DNA from: Nannochloris sp. 'desiccata'
Taxonomy: Eukaryota > Chlorophyta > Trebouxiophyceae > Chlorellales > Chlorellaceae
Direction: 5' to 3'
DNA: 64,000 nucleotides
Assembly: GCA_019044685.2 (NCBI GenBank)
Contig: JAGTXX020000014.1
Coordinates: forward strand, 372,001 to 436,000
A program made the position numbers and the translations under genes. Positions 32,591-42,541 of this stretch are shown here, one piece after another; position 1 is the stretch's first letter, and each line of letters starts with the position of its first letter. Below the pieces are notes generated by a model, which saw only the letters and a program-made list of their open reading frames with translations, was not told the origin of the DNA and made no database searches.

Positions 32591-34921
32591 ATGGGGCTCC
32601 TGAGACAGTTTTTCAAGAAAAAAGCTGAGAAATTACCTCCTCAGAGGGTTAATCGACCTGAAGATGGAGTAAAAAGCGTGGAAGCGGCCCTCGAGACCCT
32701 ACAAATACAAGATACACGTGGTCAACAAACTGGACGCCCATTACCCAACTCTTCTACAGGCGTTCAACCTTGGGATTCACATGCCAAGAATGGAGGAGCA
32801 CCCACTATCTCTGGTATACTTGGTGAAAACCCATTAGACGCAGTTGTCGACTTTGAAGCTACGTCGCTAGAAGCTGTCGATTACACCCACGAAGAGGAGG
32901 CATCACCACTTCAGTTGAATCCGAGCCCTGAACAGCAGCGGGAGATTGAGAATGAAAAAACTACCTCCCCTGGTGCGGAACGCCAACCGGTTGCTAGTAA
33001 TATTGTTGAAGGGGTCATCCAAGTAGATCAACAGGAACTAGAAAATCTCCAAGACGGCACTATTTCAGACTCTGAACCAGCAACAGAACAGCTTGAAGAT
33101 GAAGAACTGGCCACCGCCGCCACCACCACCGCTGCTGCTACTGGGGTTGATGGCACTACCCCTCTTCCTGCACTTGTAGATGACCTCTCTATGTCTCTCG
33201 CTCCTCTTCAAACTGTCCTGTATCTTACAGAGGATAATGAAAACATGGACGATACTATCTCAGTTGTGTCAGATGGTTATGGTTCAGCAACAGCGGCACC
33301 GGCAGGTGGTGGTGGCGGTAGTTGTATTAGTGAAACGGCAACGGCAGATTTGGTTGAAGAACTTAGTGAACTGGGAAGAGCATTAGAAACCATGGAAGCT
33401 GAAGGACCACCTGGGTCTCCATTATCTACAGCAGGTGCTGGTAGCTTTGCCGATGGAGTTTTCGGTAGTGGGATTTCCGTTGTTGCTGGAGTCCCACAGA
33501 ATTCTACCCCTAATTCTACCTCTGGAGGGAACACAAATGGCAATGGCAATAGTCTTTCCCAGCAACAACAACAACAACAGCAACAACAACAACCGTCTTC
33601 TCCTGGCGGGAGTATGTCTACAACGTCCTTCTCTATCGCGGATGGTCCTCGTTTTTCTTCTAATATGGTTAAACTTTACAATGATCTGGCTCTCCGCCTC
33701 ATGGACACAAAAGAATACGATCAAGCCTTACAAATGCTGTCTAAAGCGGAAGTGATACTAGATAACGACGCAGCATGGGCTCTGCCAGCAGGTAATTTAG
33801 CTGCTGCTGCTACTGCAAGTAGTGGGAGTCTAGGTAGAAGCTCAAATAACGACAATTCTGGTGGTGTGAGCGGTTCTGGTGGAGGAGTGACGAGTGGTTC
33901 TAGTCCCAATTTCGATCGCAATTTCAGTGGAAGTTTCAATTTAGGCAGCGCACAAGAATCTAGTTTAGATGAAGCTGCATTCAACTCAGCAGCAGCGACG
34001 CTTGCAGGCATGGATGGCGTGCAAAGCTATGTAGATCGCTTAGCCGTAAGGAGAAATCGTCTAAGAGCGATTACATATAACAACATTGGGTGTCTCTATA
34101 AACGACGTAGTTTACCTGAACGTGCCTTGACGTACCTTCAAAACGCATTAGCTTTAGAGGAAGCTGCAGGGGATGTCCATGACTGTGCTTCCACCCATTT
34201 AAATATTTGCGCATCGTATTCTGCATTGACCAGATTTCGGGAGGCGTTGGCTCATGCGGAGAGGGCGATTATTTTATTACAGAGGCAATTGTGGGGCCCT
34301 ACTGGGGCTTCGTTTCAAGATGGGATGATGTATTTGGGGAGAGTGTTGGCTGCGTTAGCAGCTACGGTCGCAGCCGGATCTGGTAATAACGGAGGATTTA
34401 CTAGCGGTGGTGGTGATATGAGTCATAGCAACGCGGCTGCAACAGCAGCTGCTGCCGCAGCTGTTGCTGCCACGTATGCAGAGGCTCATAAAAGACAACG
34501 AAAGCTTCTTGCCAGTGCAAATATTCTCGCAATGGCGTACCACAACGCTGCTGTAGAGCATGAACGGTTGAATCGTTTGAGAGAAGCCCAAGTAAGCTAC
34601 TCCCGTGCTTGCTCTATTGGAACGAAATTTCTAGGCCCAAAATCGAGTACAACTGTGGCTTTATTGCATGCACAGAAAGGGTTTATATCTCGGCAACAAC
34701 GGGAAGCAGGTGGTGCCATGCAGACCCATCAATCTAGTGGTGGTGGTGGAGCGAAGGGTCATGTGATGACGTCGAGATCTAGTACTAATTTAGCTTCTAA
34801 AGCAAGGCAAGGGAGTAGTACGACAAAGAGAACGCCTTTAGGAGGTGCTTCTTCTTCTTCTAGAGTGTCGAAATCATCTTCGTCGTCAATTGCTTCAAAG
34901 TTGGGAAGAGATAGGAGGTGA
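32591..34921 (+). CDS. Large TPR protein, kinesin-light-chain-like repeats
   Basis: This is a single exon of 776 residues from the ATG at 32591 (the open frame starts earlier but without ATG). Residues 1-350 are low-complexity and acidic, with a poly-Gln run near 33562-33592. A TPR array follows from about 365: ALRLMDTKEYDQALQMLSKAE, then YNNIGCLYKRRSLPERALTYL, HLNICASYSALTRFREAL and AYHNAAVEHERLNRLREAQ. The array is broken by Gly/Ser/Asn-rich and Ala-rich inserts. The last TPR pair (SYSRACSIGTKFLGPKSSTTVALLH) has the KLC-like pattern seen in many cytoskeletal or ciliary TPR proteins. The tail is Ser-rich and basic. The partner is unknown. Confidence 0.78.
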   Translation: MGLLRQFFKKKAEKLPPQRVNRPEDGVKSVEAALETLQIQDTRGQQTGRPLPNSSTGVQPWDSHAKNGGAPTISGILGENPLDAVVDFEATSLEAVDYTHEEEASPLQLNPSPEQQREIENEKTTSPGAERQPVASNIVEGVIQVDQQELENLQDGTISDSEPATEQLEDEELATAATTTAAATGVDGTTPLPALVDDLSMSLAPLQTVLYLTEDNENMDDTISVVSDGYGSATAAPAGGGGGSCISETATADLVEELSELGRALETMEAEGPPGSPLSTAGAGSFADGVFGSGISVVAGVPQNSTPNSTSGGNTNGNGNSLSQQQQQQQQQQQPSSPGGSMSTTSFSIADGPRFSSNMVKLYNDLALRLMDTKEYDQALQMLSKAEVILDNDAAWALPAGNLAAAATASSGSLGRSSNNDNSGGVSGSGGGVTSGSSPNFDRNFSGSFNLGSAQESSLDEAAFNSAAATLAGMDGVQSYVDRLAVRRNRLRAITYNNIGCLYKRRSLPERALTYLQNALALEEAAGDVHDCASTHLNICASYSALTRFREALAHAERAIILLQRQLWGPTGASFQDGMMYLGRVLAALAATVAAGSGNNGGFTSGGGDMSHSNAAATAAAAAAVAATYAEAHKRQRKLLASANILAMAYHNAAVEHERLNRLREAQVSYSRACSIGTKFLGPKSSTTVALLHAQKGFISRQQREAGGAMQTHQSSGGGGAKGHVMTSRSSTNLASKARQGSSTTKRTPLGGASSSSRVSKSSSSSIASKLGRDRR

Positions 34922-35380
34922 TTGTTTATTAATTTTAATTTCAATTTTATTTTGGCGTCTTTTTTAACGCTACTGTTCAAAGAAAACAATTTGTTGTCAA
35001 TATCGCAGTTTAGGTGCAGTCGCTCATTGTAAATAGTCTACAGTTAGTTGTTTCTTGTAAGCTCACTCTGTATATTATATATAGTAAATAGTGAACTATT
35101 TGACGCCCACAAAGATAGAATCAATTCTCCTCCTAGTTGCCTCATCAGCCTCAGGCTGAGCTCGCAGGCTGAGGCGCCAAAACACAGATCCGCGTTGGCC
35201 AACTTCCTTAATGGCTAAGAAACACGATCCTCCCACAACATGGCATATTTGGTACCAATACTCATATCTAACTGACACTGATAATAAAGGAAAGGGGGTG
35301 CTTGTTGCGTTGTGCTCGCGACGTATTCGCCCACAAAATTCAAATTCAAAATCCACCAACATTTATTAAAGAGCAACACC
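34922..35380. other. Intergenic region with 52-codon upstream ORF
   Basis: This is 459 bases between two plus-strand genes. It contains a 15-base palindrome TCAGCCT-C-AGGCTGA (35145-35159), followed closely by another GCAGGCTGAGGC. It also holds a small plus-strand ORF at 35211-35369, described separately. A minus-strand 88-codon ORF (35096-35362) overlaps it. Confidence 0.5.
35211..35369 (+). CDS. Small upstream ORF (52 aa) before CREST-like gene
   Basis: ATG at 35211 to TAA at 35369 encodes 52 residues with an aromatic centre (TTWHIWYQYSYLTDTD) and a basic tail. Its stop lies 11 bases before the ATG at 35381. It could be a regulatory uORF, a dicistronic small gene or chance. Composition is protein-like but I recognise no family. 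Confidence 0.3.
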   Translation: MAKKHDPPTTWHIWYQYSYLTDTDNKGKGVLVALCSRRIRPQNSNSKSTNIY

Positions 35381-36238
35381 ATGCTATTGGAATCACTCCC
35401 TAATTTACTACTTGACGCTGTGCCGCATGTCCCATTAGACCGGGGAGTTATGGACGTCAAGACTGGAGTTATGATTTTGGATCTCCTCCCTCTTATTACT
35501 ATGATTCCGTGCTTACCAGTATTACGTCTCTTCTGGAGCAGACGTCGCTATGGTGATTTCGTTCTGTTCACTCTTGGTTTTCTCTTGGCAATTCTCTATC
35601 ACATTGCCCATCTTGGCGGCCTTGAGAACACAAGTCTATTTAACCTACCAGGCTCTTTATGGCGTTCTTTAGATATTTTATGCGCTCAGACCGTGCTCAG
35701 TCGTACGTTGGGTCACGCTGTAGGTGCACACACCTCAATTGTGAGCTTGATCTACAACTCTGTCTTTCCGTGCCTGTTAATTGGTTGGGCCTTCTTGTCA
35801 AAAAGAGCCCAAGGATGGCCTCCGCTGACTTTTGGGGCAGCAAGTAAAGCTCTCTTCCTTGTAATGCTCTCTGGACTTGCTGCAAAAGTTGCCTTTGAAG
35901 GAGCCACCACGTTTCCTCTCTACGCCAAGCAAAGAGGGAAGAAAGCTCTTTTATTTTTCTTCTTAGGGTTTGTCTGTTTCCCGCTTCCTGAGCTCTATCC
36001 TAGTCTTTATTGTATAGCTCATTCTTTATGGCATTGCTTCTTAGCAGCAGGGTATAGTTTACTTTACGAAGAGCTAACAGAATCACGCCAGCAAGCAGCC
36101 TTGGAAACGAAAAGAAAGCAAGCGGCGTTGAAAAAAGTTGAAAGATTGAAAAGTTTAAAAATCTCTACCGTCGTTGCTGCAAGAAAATTACCTTTGTTCC
36201 TCCCTGTGCCAATCTCGATGAGATCCAAAGCTGCGTGA
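35381..36238 (+). CDS. Multi-pass membrane protein, CREST superfamily-like (TMEM8/alkaline ceramidase type)
   Basis: This is a single exon of 285 residues; the ATG at 35381 is the first in frame. About six to seven hydrophobic segments are visible. The layout of polar residues in membrane segments matches CREST hydrolases. The motif FLLAILYHIAHLG has a His at the end of one segment, LWRSLDILCAQ has an Asp in the next, and AHSLWHCFLAAGYSLLY has an HxxxH near the last. CREST members (PAQR receptors, alkaline ceramidases, PER1/PGAP3, TMEM8) are membrane hydrolases or relatives using these zinc-binding residues. The C-terminal tail is a basic helix on the cytosolic side. The exact subfamily is not resolved, and TMEM8/DUF3522 is the best guess. 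Confidence 0.6.
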   Translation: MLLESLPNLLLDAVPHVPLDRGVMDVKTGVMILDLLPLITMIPCLPVLRLFWSRRRYGDFVLFTLGFLLAILYHIAHLGGLENTSLFNLPGSLWRSLDILCAQTVLSRTLGHAVGAHTSIVSLIYNSVFPCLLIGWAFLSKRAQGWPPLTFGAASKALFLVMLSGLAAKVAFEGATTFPLYAKQRGKKALLFFFLGFVCFPLPELYPSLYCIAHSLWHCFLAAGYSLLYEELTESRQQAALETKRKQAALKKVERLKSLKISTVVAARKLPLFLPVPISMRSKAA

Positions 36239-36690
36239 GTGTGGGCGATTCCTTTAATTTAAATTTAATATACCTGATACATAATAGAAGATATAGATAT
36301 ATACTATAATACTTCTTGCCAAACTGATAGTACTTTCGTCTTTTGCATTAGAAAGAAAGATATTTAGTATCTTATGAGACATTGATTTTTGTATATAATT
36401 ACCCGGCCGACCTGGGAAGCCAGCATAGGATGTACTTTACTTGTTTCTTCCTCCTCTCCTTTTCCCTTTGATAGACCTGTACATTCTCTTAAATTTTCTT
36501 CTCTTTTTTACCGAACCTTTGATGATTTAAATGCATTTCTCTGATCAAACTTTTATACTTTGATTTAAAATAAAAATGAAATAAACCAAATGCAATTTGT
36601 AAAACAGCTCAATTAGTGATATGTAGAAAGAATCAAAAAATGCAATAGAAAATCTTTCATTTTCCATAATCCAATCATCTTTATTCAATT
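36239..36690. other. Convergent intergenic region
   Basis: This is 452 AT-rich bases between converging 3' ends, with several TATA-like and poly-T stretches and no recognisable gene. Confidence 0.5.
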
Positions 36691-39272
36691 TCAATCCACT
36701 TCCATATCCACCACCTTGGGCCCACCGCCATCCGCCCCCTGTACAGCCTCAACTAAAGCCGGTGGATCAACCCCTAGAGGACCTGCTTCCTCCGCTGGCA
36801 GCGCTTCCGGCGCTGCAGCTGCAGCAGGTTTTGGGTAATAAGGCAATTGCACATTACGTAATTGTTCAGCCAACCAACCGGGTTTACATTCACCCAATTC
36901 CTTCATTGCCTCGTCTTGCTTCATCTTCAACTGTTCAGCGGTAATGTTGACCAGCTCAGTCGGGGCAATCACTCCAGTGAGCAGCATATAGCGGAGAATA
37001 GGGTGGCAGGTAGGACTTTTAGGAGATAAGGCCTCCCAAATAGTACGCATACGATCATAATAGGCGTCAGTAAGCTCGGGCGGGGACTCTTCTTTTCCTG
37101 CTCCGCCAGTAGCAGCAGCAGAACTAGTTAGATTAGCGTTTTTGTTGCGGCAGAATTGATAAAATAGGGATTGTTCCATTTCCCGCGCAGCGTCTACAGG
37201 TGTGGTTGCTGTTACTAATGCGTGAGCCAGCACACGGACTACCTTGTCACGCATTTCATGGCCAGTAGAAGGAATCAAGTCTTTGTCACTTTCTTCCTCT
37301 ACCTTTGCTTGCTGCTGCTGTAGTTGCGGCTTCTGTTGTTGTTGTGGTGCGGGTTTCTTATCACCAGAAGAAATACCTTCACTACCAGCATGCCGGCTCC
37401 GCTCTGCAGCCCAAGCTTTCAATTGAGGCCCTTCTGGCATCTGTGGCTTACTACTACTAGCGCACCAGGTATTTAAAAGCTCTCGCATAGATGCCATAGC
37501 TTCAGGAACATCATTCAGCCATTTTGTCCCGTGTACTTCAAACCAACCAACGTTTGAAGTACCACCGTCGCCAGCACTGCTAGGAGGAGGCTGCAACGCA
37601 TTCTTCACAGTGTGGAAAACAAGCTTTGGAATGCCGGCTTTATTTTTCCCCAACATGTCTTCAGATTCAAGCTCTTTAACCATAGATTTAATCGTTTCGC
37701 TGCTGCTTTTCAAAGTGTCTAGAGCAGCCAGGTACTGGTCGGTCGCTTCTTTAAGTTGGCGGTGTTTTTGTTGCAACACGGCGAGTTTAGGGTCAGTGGG
37801 CAGCGGTGGCGGCGGTGCCTGTTGTTTCTTCTGTTGCTGACCCTGTTGGTGCTTCTGCTGCTCTTTTTGGCCTATTTGGGGTTTAGAAGGGCCAAGAGCA
37901 GTGGTGCCAGGAGTGATAGAGTCCCGCCGAGAAGGAGGGACACCAGGTGGCGGTGGTGGTGGTTTTACGGCACCTTGAGGCAGCTTTTGGTGCTCTACCT
38001 TGGCCTTTTTAGGTGGTTTTTCAGTGGTAGCTGTTGCTGGAGGAGGTTGTTTCTCGGGAAAAGCTGTTTCTTTCTTAGGAGACGCCATCGCAGGCTGTTG
38101 TTCTTCTTCTTGTTCTTGCTGAGGGCCTGCAGTTGTAACATCTGCAGCAAGGGCAGCAGTCTCTACCACTAGTGCCGAAGGTTCTACTGCGACTGGTTTC
38201 TCAGCACTCGCTGGAGCTTTCCGCTTCTTGCTTTCTTCTGCCGTTAACGCAGACGCAGGCGCTGGCGCCTCAACAGGAAGAGGAAGCTCAGCATCAGCTG
38301 CAGGTTTCTCTGCCGCCTTTGCCTTTGGCTGTCCTTCCACTTCTATAATTACTTCTTCAGCTTCAGCATCTTCTTGTACAGAGGCTGTTCTTCTTTGTCT
38401 GCCTCTCTTCCCGCCGCCGACACCACCGCCAGCTTGCTTGTTCTCTACCACCGGCTCTTCTTCTTTCCACTTACTTCCAGGCCCGGTTACTGTTCCATCT
38501 GGCCAGATCACAGTCTCTTCTGGAAGATTGTGCCAACCTTTGTCCCCATCATCAAACTCAACATAATGAATTTCACCTTTCTTTCTTTTGGGATCAAACC
38601 TTTTCACGGTGCCTCTATACATGGAGCCATAATGAGAAGGATCAGCGTCGTCTGGCTCTTCAAATAATACAAATACTTCTTTAGATAAGAGATCCTACAT
38701 GTATGTATAAAAAGAAAAAAGAAGGAATACAGGGAAAAGAGTGAGAAGTAATAAGAGAATTCGGTTCAAGTGGGGTAAGGCGGGACGGTAATCTCTATTT
38801 TTTCGACTATCCTAATTTGAAGGCTAGTATACGGTGTGCCATGAACTGCTACTACTTTCAGATGTGGCAGAATACTTACCTTTTTGTCGTGAGGAATGAT
38901 ATCGCTAGTGGGTTTAAATCTTTTATTATTGTCCAACGAAATTATTTTTCGAGATCGATCAATAGAGGAGGCATCAAGCAATTCAGTTTTACTGTCGTCA
39001 ACTTTATTCTGCATAATTAGGGTTAATGAAGATTATTGATCCAGTGATAATTAAAAACCCAAGTGCTACTTCAAAGGAACATGTATAATGATTTGATCAC
39101 TTGCCAGAGTCTCGTGTAACGGCTTCTCGTCATCATCCGAAGCATCGACCTGCATAAGATATGATCACGCAGTATAATTCGTGAGCTTAACCGACAAACT
39201 TTTTGTAAAAGGGTATGAATTGCTTACCTTGGGCGGAGATGCCTTGGGCTCAGCTTTTTTAGCTCTGCCCAT
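36691..39272 (-). CDS. Nuclear protein with Tudor-like N-terminus and TFIIS central domain
   Basis: Four exons are read: 39272-39228, 39149-39105, 39008-38880 and 38694-36691, all phase 0, giving 740 residues. The second intron appears to use a GC donor (G|GCAAGT). The N-terminus (MGRAKKAEPKASPPK) is basic. A Tudor-like module at about 95-140 has YRGTVKRFD, then IHYVEFDDGDKGWHNLPEE, the pattern of chromatin-reading Tudor folds. A long Pro, Gln and Glu-rich middle follows. Near the end (about 545-690) is a TFIIS-M-type helical bundle: RDKVVRVLAHALV, an AREMEQSLF helix, YYDRMRTIWEAL and ILRYMLLTGVIAPTEL. No TFIIS zinc ribbon is present, so transcript-cleavage activity is not expected. Bye1/PHD3-type proteins use the same domain to bind RNA polymerase II, so a role in chromatin-linked elongation is a reasonable inference. 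Confidence 0.75.
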
Positions 39273-39604
39273 TCTGTAGTTTTGTTAATCGGTTGCTAAA
39301 ATTATTTCGATGTGCTGGAGCGATTATTTCTCGCTCTAGTCTGCAACGAGCAGTGCTTAAATTTTGGATCCCGGAAAAAGGATTCCGAGGGCATCGAGGC
39401 AGCGAGGATGTCCTCTAAACCTGACCGCCTCCGCTTTCGGGGCTTAGCTACTTCCGCTGAATAACATTTTCTATTCCATTTCCAGCACCCTCAGGTAAGT
39501 CTATCCACGTTCTGAGCTATGGGAGTTGATTACCGAACAAACATCTTGCCAGAATTATTCCCGCGTCCGCTTTTAACGCTTGTCCACTCCCATACTGTGC
39601 AGAA
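39273..39604. promoter_or_regulatory. Divergent promoter region with 5' UTR intron of metallothionein
   Basis: This is 332 bases between divergent starts. On the plus strand CAG|GTAAGT at 39495 and a TGCAG acceptor ending at 39602 suggest a 108-nt intron in the metallothionein leader, ending two bases before its ATG. Confidence 0.5.
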
Positions 39605-39775
39605 ATGACCTGCCCCGTATGCAAAGACGCCTGTAATTGTGGCGAAAACTGCCAGTGCGGCTCCGACTGCACATGCTGCAAATCCAAAACCGATTGCCCT
39701 GTCTGCAAAGATTCTTGCAGTTGCGGAGATGAATGTTCTTGTGGAGATTCTTGCACTTGCTGCAAAGGAAAGTAA
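39605..39775 (+). CDS. Metallothionein (56 aa, 18 Cys)
   Basis: ATG 39605 to TAA 39775 encodes 56 residues, 18 of them cysteine, with no aromatic residue. The protein is two copies of one 28-residue module: [20 protein letters not shown] then CTCC, and [20 protein letters not shown] then CTCC. Each module has nine cysteines in CxxC, CxC and CC arrangements. Metallothioneins bind d10 metals such as Zn, Cd and Cu through these thiolates and buffer metal and oxidative stress in the cytosol. Each module could hold its own metal cluster. A probable intron in the 5' leader ends just before the start. It lies between the Tudor/TFIIS-M gene and the ankyrin gene and is shorter than usual ORF cut-offs. 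Confidence 0.9.
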   Translation: MTCPVCKDACNCGENCQCGSDCTCCKSKTDCPVCKDSCSCGDECSCGDSCTCCKGK

Positions 39776-39982
39776 AGGCTTTCTCTTTTCAGATGCACGG
39801 AAGCAGAAATCTCTCTTTCTCTTTTGGCAACCCTAACCGCTCTCTCGCTCGCTCTATCTGAAAAACATAACATAAAGAATAAATGAAAACAAAAAACAGG
39901 GTTATTCAACTATGTATATTTACTGTCTCTCTTCAATGTAAGAATAAATTGTACTAAATACTATCCTAAAAATAGAATATTA

Positions 39983-42541
39983 TTACACAGGCAAACGGGA
40001 CGAAGACAGATAATTCTTGATAAAACTCCTTTTAGTCGCGTCAAGCCATTCAAGCAACTTTAGATTTCCTTTCTCTTTTGCCACATCAAGTGGCGTTTTC
40101 CCAAGACTATCTACTGCATTTAAGTTCGCTCCACCAGCTAATAAAACCTCTGCAACTTCAACTGACGATAGAAAAAGTTCTTTTTCAGCACCTGCCGCTG
40201 CGTGTAATGGCGTTTGTCCCTGGTAATCCACACTATCGACTTTAGCTTTAAGCCTTAGTAGTTCCCTAACTACAAATGGATATCCTTCACACGCTGCCCA
40301 GTGAAGAGGAGTCTTCCCAGCAGCATCGCCTCTCTCTGTATCGGCGCCACCGTCGGCCAAAGTCCGTACAATGTCTACATGCCCTTCTTGAGCAGCTAAA
40401 AGTAACGCTGAGACTTCGTGTTCCTCATCGACTGCTAAAGCATCTTTTTCCAAATACAATCGTACAGCTGGAACGCTTCCAATATACGCCGCAGCTTGAA
40501 ATAAACTCATTCCGTATTTGCCTTCTCGGGCTTTATTTAATAGAGAACGCAGAGCTGCTCCATTTTTATTGAGCGCCGCTTCATCTACAGCTTGTTTATC
40601 TACTTGAACATGTATTAACAGTTCTTCGACAACTTCAGCGATTCCACGGCGAGCTGCTCTGTGCAAAGCAGTGCTGCCATCTGAGGCTACAACCATGGGG
40701 TCTGCATCGTTGTCCAGTAAAACTCGAACGACTGCAGCGCTGCCAGAGAGGGCAGCTTCAGTCAATGCAGAAGACCCTTGCTTATTCTTTGCATTTACTT
40801 GTGCTCCTCTCTTCAGTAACTCGGACACTGCATCCAAGAATCCTCTATTTGCTGCCCAAATTAAAGCAGTATTGCCACTAGAATCTTGGCTATTTGGAGA
40901 AGCACCAGCTGCGAGCAGTTGTCTCATCCTCTCTCCCTTTCTCCGTTTTGCAGCATGAAGCAACTCTGAATCGAGCTTTTCTTGTACAAACTTTTGAATT
41001 ATAGTCACGATTTCACTATGGTTTGTTCGGGCGGCCAAATTGATTGGAGAGTGCCCAAGCAAATCAACAGCAGTCGTGTCTGCACCGGCCTTTAACAGCA
41101 ACGTCACAATGTCGGTATGCCCTTTTTGCGTTGCGTAATGCAAAGCCGTCCGTTCATTTGATATTTCTCTTCTATTTACATCAGCCCCTGCTGCTAAAAG
41201 CTGTTTCACCACAGCACTTTTCCCACGGTGGACTGCAATCATCAATGCCGTTACTCCCTCACCAGCGCCTTGCGCAGCAACATCAACATCTTCACCTGCT
41301 GCCAACAGCACAGTAAGCAGCATACGGTGCTTAAAGCCACCCTTATAAGCGGCCCAGTGCAATACTGTAGTTCCCTCGATCACTCGTGCCTCTGGTTTGC
41401 TCTGTGTAGTACCTTTATTAAAGCTCGGGTAGCGCTTCATTCCTATTTGATCTAGTTTTAAAATTTTATTTACCCCGGATTTGAAATGCCAAGCTAGAGC
41501 AAAACCAGGCAATACAAAGAATGCAGCAGCAATAAGGAAAAGAGAGAGCAGAACGGAGCCTCCGATGGCAGCAGGCTCTGGGAAGGCCAACCAGACTGCT
41601 GCAATGATAGCCAGTGTTTGAAAGATGATTGATAATATAAAGAAAGAATATGCCAATACGAGCCATGTTGACATACCAATAACGACAATGATAGTTGACA
41701 TAAGACAAAGAATGTCGAATATCAGGCTAATGACCAGGCTGAAGCTGTACATCACTCGCATGGCACCGCAAAAGTCGTCCCTGTACTCGGAGTCAGAAAC
41801 ATAGCAATAATTGTATTGATACATATTTTCACTTTTGTGAGTAAAGATCACTTCGCTTGGATTAAGTAGCGCAGCAAGAACAGCGCTCCCCAAGATAGAT
41901 GCTACGGCGGCAAGAGCGGTTGCTGCAGCGCCACCTTTATCGAATATAGTTTTTTTTTTTTTGCCTTGGCGCTCTGCTTGTGATCTTTTAGCAAGGTCAG
42001 CCATGATGATAGATCTGCCAGCAAAATCTAAACTGCGAGATAAAGCGGTTGGGTCCCATATAGATGTATTACTTAAATATATCTTGGAGCTACTCGCTCT
42101 TCCAGCATCTTGGGAAGGCGCTTGTGGTACCACTGGAGGCAGAGACTGACTTGAGCGCTCCATTGTCGGCGCTTCTTGAAGGACTTGCATACTATCGACT
42201 TCCTCTTCAGATTCTTCAGATAAGTTTTCTGTAGTCGTGAAAAACTTTGAAGGGTTTAATTTCTTGGTAGGTTTCTTGAAAAATACAGGCTCTTCTGGAT
42301 TATTGCTACCAGAGGCTGCTGCTGCGGCTCTGGCATCTTGAGCTTTGGGTCGTTCAGCTTCAAAATTTCCAGCAATATCAGGGGGAAGAGACGAGTCTTC
42401 TGGGTAATCACCTTCCTCTGCTGTCGAGAAAAACTTGGAAGCGTCTAATCTTTTACTTGGTTTCTTGAAGAAGATCTCGTCTGGGACTTGGGGGCTTTGG
42501 TTGCCAGCGTCGCCGCTCTCATTCCAACTTCCCGATTCCAT
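39983..42541 (-). CDS. Ankyrin-repeat protein with membrane domain
   Basis: This is a single exon of 852 residues from the ATG at 42541. The first 160 residues are acidic and contain a duplicated motif, FFKKPSKRLDASKFF and FFKKPTKKLNPSKFF, about 68 residues apart. A membrane part follows (about 205-355), with a first segment at about 207-224 and a cluster of three to four strong segments from about 262. A short Cys-containing loop (YCYVSDSEYRDDFCGAMR) separates them. From about 390 to the end there are around a dozen ankyrin repeats, for example TVLHWAAYKGGFKH, TALHYATQKGHTDIVTLLL and TPLHWAACEGYPFVVRELL. Ankyrin repeats mediate protein binding. Here they would hang on the C-terminal, probably cytosolic side. 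The four-segment layout with a Cys loop is tetraspanin-like in outline only. Confidence 0.85.
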   Translation of the reverse strand: MESGSWNESGDAGNQSPQVPDEIFFKKPSKRLDASKFFSTAEEGDYPEDSSLPPDIAGNFEAERPKAQDARAAAAASGSNNPEEPVFFKKPTKKLNPSKFFTTTENLSEESEEEVDSMQVLQEAPTMERSSQSLPPVVPQAPSQDAGRASSSKIYLSNTSIWDPTALSRSLDFAGRSIIMADLAKRSQAERQGKKKKTIFDKGGAAATALAAVASILGSAVLAALLNPSEVIFTHKSENMYQYNYCYVSDSEYRDDFCGAMRVMYSFSLVISLIFDILCLMSTIIVVIGMSTWLVLAYSFFILSIIFQTLAIIAAVWLAFPEPAAIGGSVLLSLFLIAAAFFVLPGFALAWHFKSGVNKILKLDQIGMKRYPSFNKGTTQSKPEARVIEGTTVLHWAAYKGGFKHRMLLTVLLAAGEDVDVAAQGAGEGVTALMIAVHRGKSAVVKQLLAAGADVNRREISNERTALHYATQKGHTDIVTLLLKAGADTTAVDLLGHSPINLAARTNHSEIVTIIQKFVQEKLDSELLHAAKRRKGERMRQLLAAGASPNSQDSSGNTALIWAANRGFLDAVSELLKRGAQVNAKNKQGSSALTEAALSGSAAVVRVLLDNDADPMVVASDGSTALHRAARRGIAEVVEELLIHVQVDKQAVDEAALNKNGAALRSLLNKAREGKYGMSLFQAAAYIGSVPAVRLYLEKDALAVDEEHEVSALLLAAQEGHVDIVRTLADGGADTERGDAAGKTPLHWAACEGYPFVVRELLRLKAKVDSVDYQGQTPLHAAAGAEKELFLSSVEVAEVLLAGGANLNAVDSLGKTPLDVAKEKGNLKLLEWLDATKRSFIKNYLSSSRLPV

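Noticed and set aside
35096..35362. 88-codon minus-strand ORF
   Set aside because: It overlaps the leader of the CREST-like gene and the small plus-strand ORF; no domain and no independent support.
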